Source: an uncultured Chlorobiota bacterium (GTDB lineage Bacteria > Bacteroidota > Ignavibacteria > UBA10030 > UBA6906). From it: a stretch of 64,000 nucleotides of DNA. Location: contig CAADGV010000033.1 in assembly GCA_900696645.1 (NCBI GenBank), forward strand, positions 62,001-126,000, given 5' to 3'. Within the stretch, counting starts at the first letter, position 1. Each line of letters opens with the position of its first letter. Below the pieces are notes generated by a model. It was given only the letters and a program-made list of their open reading frames with translations. It searched no databases and was not told the DNA's origin. A program made the translations under genes and the position numbers. Shown here piece after piece: positions 61,677 to 64,000 of the stretch.

Positions 61677-63671
61677 ATGAACACCCTACACAAAACCCGC
61701 ACTGCGGCAATAGCTCTGTTAGCGCTTCTGATCGTTGCGCCTGCCGATACGTTTGCACAGCCCTTCAAAGGTATTAAGCAGGGCTATACAATGCTGTTGA
61801 AAATGGACAACCGGGGCGCGTTCGGACGTGTTTCGTATCCTCGCGGCGGCAACGAGCCGGCGGATTCTATCGGGCTTGAATATCCGGTGGGTCGCCGAAT
61901 CGAGCATATCTACGGTGCCGGGGTCTGGATTGCAGGCAGAGTTGACACATCGGCAGTTCCCGGCACAAGCCCGCGGATCAAAGTTGTGAGCACAGCGTAC
62001 GAAGGCTGGTCCGGGCCGTTGTATGAAATGTTCTCAGACCCAAACGATAATTTCTGGCAAGCAAGCAAGAATGATAGCGTAAAGCCGCCGGGATGGGATG
62101 CATATTGGGGCACAGACCTGGATTTTCGCCCGATTTCCGATAATGACTTGTATTGCCGGTACACAGATTATAATGTGCGCCCGGCAGGTCACGTGCCAAT
62201 GGGGATCAAAGTTGTGCAGAGTTCTTATGCTTGGGATGATCCGTATGCAGAAGCAATTATTATCAATGAGTACAAGATTTTCAATGTCACGGACAGAACA
62301 ATTGAAGAGGCGTACATCGGCTTTTTCTGTGATGCCGATGTCGGGCCCGTTAATGTGACAAACTATTTTCAACGCAACTTTACGGGCTACTACCAAAACT
62401 CAAGAACGGCCTACATTCATAATCCGTCGGATCGCGGTTCAACACCTGTTGGCATCTCGTTGTTGTATCCCGATCCCGACACCACCGTAATTGCGAAGTA
62501 CACATTCCAATGGTTCCCGGGGCCTAACACACCTGCACCCGACGTCCCTAAGTACGATATGATGGCGAGCGGAAATATAAGGCCCGATGAGTTTCCATCG
62601 CTCTCCGATACGCGCTTCCTCTTTGCGTTCGGCCCGTTTACAATTTCGAGAGACACCGTATTGAAGATTGCAGTCGGTATTGTTTCTGGTACTGACTTGC
62701 GCGATCTCCAGAAAAATGCCAACCGTTCGGTTGATATCTACAAGAATCAAGGTATCAAACTTCCCTCCACTCCGCCCTCGCCGCCCTTGCGTGCGGAAGT
62801 GGGTTTCCGTCGCGTAAAACTCGATTGGAAGTGGAGGCCCGGTGACTTCGAACTCTTCGGCAGGCCTGATCCGGAAGCCAATTGGGATACAACAAGTCAG
62901 GTCGCTCGCTGGGATACATCCCGAATTTCTCCGCCTTATCCCCCGGGTATCGACCCGAGTCGTGGCGGTCGCAACTTTGAGGCGTACCGCCTGTGGCGCA
63001 GTGAGCATCCCGGGGTTAATCCTGCGACAGGGAGACCCTTGGTTCCTGATGCCAGTTTTACGTTGCTGAAACAGTTCGACGCAATAGGCTACACAGATTC
63101 TACGCGCTTCGAATACGAAACCGGATTGCAGTACGAGTTCGTCGATTCGAATCTTGTTCGCGGAAAAGTCTATGTGTATTCGGTCACGTCGAAGTCGATT
63201 CCGAATATCGCATATCAGACGATCAGAATCGGTGACCGCGATACGATAGTCACGGTTCCTGTTGAGCCGCTTGAGTCCGGCAAGCTCACAAATGCGGTGC
63301 GTGTCGACCTTCCGTTCGCAATATCACAAGAGGCTAACAAAGTGTCTGTTGTTCCGAATCCTTACAGAACGGATCGGGACTACAAACTCGAGAGCGGCGG
63401 ATACGAGGGTCTGACGAGCAGTTGGACGGAGAACGAGAGAAAAGTCAAGTTCATCAACCTGCCGGAAAAATGCATAATCCGCATCTTTTCACTGTCGGGT
63501 GATTTGGTGCGAACCGTCCAGCACGATGGCGGCGGCGGAACATTCCCTCGAGGCGATGCGGATGTTCTCCTCGTGAGTGAAAGCAACCGTGCTCTTGCGA
63601 GCGGGATCTATATTTTCACCGTCGAGTCGAATCTCGGCGTGCAAACCGGAAAATTTGTCATTATCCGATAG
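61677..63671 (+). CDS. Secreted protein with type IX (Por) sorting domain
   Basis: A 664-residue exported protein: signal peptide ending ADTFAQ at about 29, a long beta-rich body, and a C-terminal sorting-like domain from about 560 (VSVVPNPYRTD, IIRIFSLSGDLVRTV, ASGIYIFTVESN, ending GKFVIIR). That domain directs proteins through the type IX secretion system. The start is ATG 61677, five bases after the receptor stop. The PorV-like gene that follows fits cargo handling. Confidence 0.82.
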   Translation: MNTLHKTRTAAIALLALLIVAPADTFAQPFKGIKQGYTMLLKMDNRGAFGRVSYPRGGNEPADSIGLEYPVGRRIEHIYGAGVWIAGRVDTSAVPGTSPRIKVVSTAYEGWSGPLYEMFSDPNDNFWQASKNDSVKPPGWDAYWGTDLDFRPISDNDLYCRYTDYNVRPAGHVPMGIKVVQSSYAWDDPYAEAIIINEYKIFNVTDRTIEEAYIGFFCDADVGPVNVTNYFQRNFTGYYQNSRTAYIHNPSDRGSTPVGISLLYPDPDTTVIAKYTFQWFPGPNTPAPDVPKYDMMASGNIRPDEFPSLSDTRFLFAFGPFTISRDTVLKIAVGIVSGTDLRDLQKNANRSVDIYKNQGIKLPSTPPSPPLRAEVGFRRVKLDWKWRPGDFELFGRPDPEANWDTTSQVARWDTSRISPPYPPGIDPSRGGRNFEAYRLWRSEHPGVNPATGRPLVPDASFTLLKQFDAIGYTDSTRFEYETGLQYEFVDSNLVRGKVYVYSVTSKSIPNIAYQTIRIGDRDTIVTVPVEPLESGKLTNAVRVDLPFAISQEANKVSVVPNPYRTDRDYKLESGGYEGLTSSWTENERKVKFINLPEKCIIRIFSLSGDLVRTVQHDGGGGTFPRGDADVLLVSESNRALASGIYIFTVESNLGVQTGKFVIIR

Positions 63672-63680
63672 AGACGAGCC

Positions 63681-64000
63681 ATGATAACCCGACATTTAAC
63701 AATTCGCATTTGTGCAGTTGCCGTTGGTGCTGCGATGCTGGCGATGAGTGCATCGGCAGGAAACAGAGCCGGCGCTGTTTCGGGGCAATTCCTTAAGCTT
63801 CCCATCAATGCCCGTTCGGCGGGGATGGGAAATGCCCAGGTTTCGCTTGCTCAGGGAGCGCTTTCGATCGCAACAAATCCGGCAGGGGTTCTCAATATTG
63901 AGGGCGCCTCGTTCGGATCAACGTATAACCAGTGGTGGGCAGATATTACTGTTGCATTCTTTGGGGCTGCTGCCAAGGTTGAAGGCTGGGGCACACTGGG
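63681..64000 (+). CDS. PorV/PorQ-family outer-membrane protein (3' end missing)
   Basis: The first 106 codons of a protein running off the window. A signal peptide (AVGAAMLAMSASAG) is followed by SGQFLKLPINARSAGMGNAQVSLAQGA and ATNPAGVLNI, the N-terminal hallmark of PorV/PorQ-type FadL-like barrels. PorV links type IX cargo to the attachment complex. Starts nine bases after the cargo gene. Confidence 0.88.
   Translation, partial: MITRHLTIRICAVAVGAAMLAMSASAGNRAGAVSGQFLKLPINARSAGMGNAQVSLAQGALSIATNPAGVLNIEGASFGSTYNQWWADITVAFFGAAAKVEGWGTL

Overview
The window is about 50% GC, densely coded and free of phage or transposon genes. Several genes point to the Bacteroidota/Chlorobiota/Ignavibacteriota (FCB) superphylum: a PorV-type outer-membrane protein, a large exported protein with a C-terminal type IX secretion sorting domain, a TonB receptor with a carboxypeptidase-regulatory N-terminus, the bacillithiol enzyme BshA, and folP next to the diadenylate cyclase gene. 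The sequence does not fix the genus. An ignavibacterial or kapabacterial-like organism is my best inference. Promoters with readable TTGACA/TATAAT-type boxes suggest ordinary sigma-70 recognition.

Layout. 1-9.1 kb: the end of mnmA, a SulP-STAS-EIIA transporter fusion, a membrane glycosyltransferase, a GNAT enzyme, an ECF sigma/anti-sigma pair, a cupin, bshA and an IMPACT-family gene. 9.1-13.7 kb (minus): a small bacterial-microcompartment-type cluster with an acyl-CoA dehydrogenase, a PduS-like flavo/Fe-S protein, a GxxExxY protein, a PduT-like shell trimer and acetate kinase. 13.8-18.8 kb (minus): two ABC-2 export systems. 18.8-21 kb: a PIN toxin-antitoxin pair and an alanine/sodium symporter. 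21.2-30.4 kb: an Rrf2-regulated SUF iron-sulfur operon with two cysteine desulfurases, followed by a superoxide dismutase that may be made in exported and cytosolic forms. 30.5-35.9 kb: Lon-substrate-domain protein, a tiny basic protein, folP, cdaA, pcm, miaA and an unknown membrane-anchored protein.

36.2-48.3 kb is the accessory part. Seven co-directional genes encode a SIR2-TIR protein, a STAND NTPase with membrane helices inserted in its NTPase region and a periplasmic TonB-type tail, an OmpA protein with seven TSP3 calcium repeats, a DUF4231/SLATT two-helix membrane protein, a CHAP amidase, a deoxyribosyltransferase-like/TPR/SLOG-like protein and a patatin lipase. They converge on a three-gene CsgG-like lipoprotein set next to tRNA-Pro(CGG). 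Domain content resembles anti-phage or NTP-dependent conflict systems, but I recognise no described system with this composition. It is the best candidate here for an undescribed system.

48.5-56 kb: arginine biosynthesis, with argD divergent from argCJBRGH. The divergent promoters sit on one near-perfect inverted repeat that also resembles paired ARG boxes; argR is in the operon and argF is not. 56.3-64 kb: an envelope operon of two lipoproteins, a TonB receptor, a type IX cargo protein and the start of a PorV-like protein.
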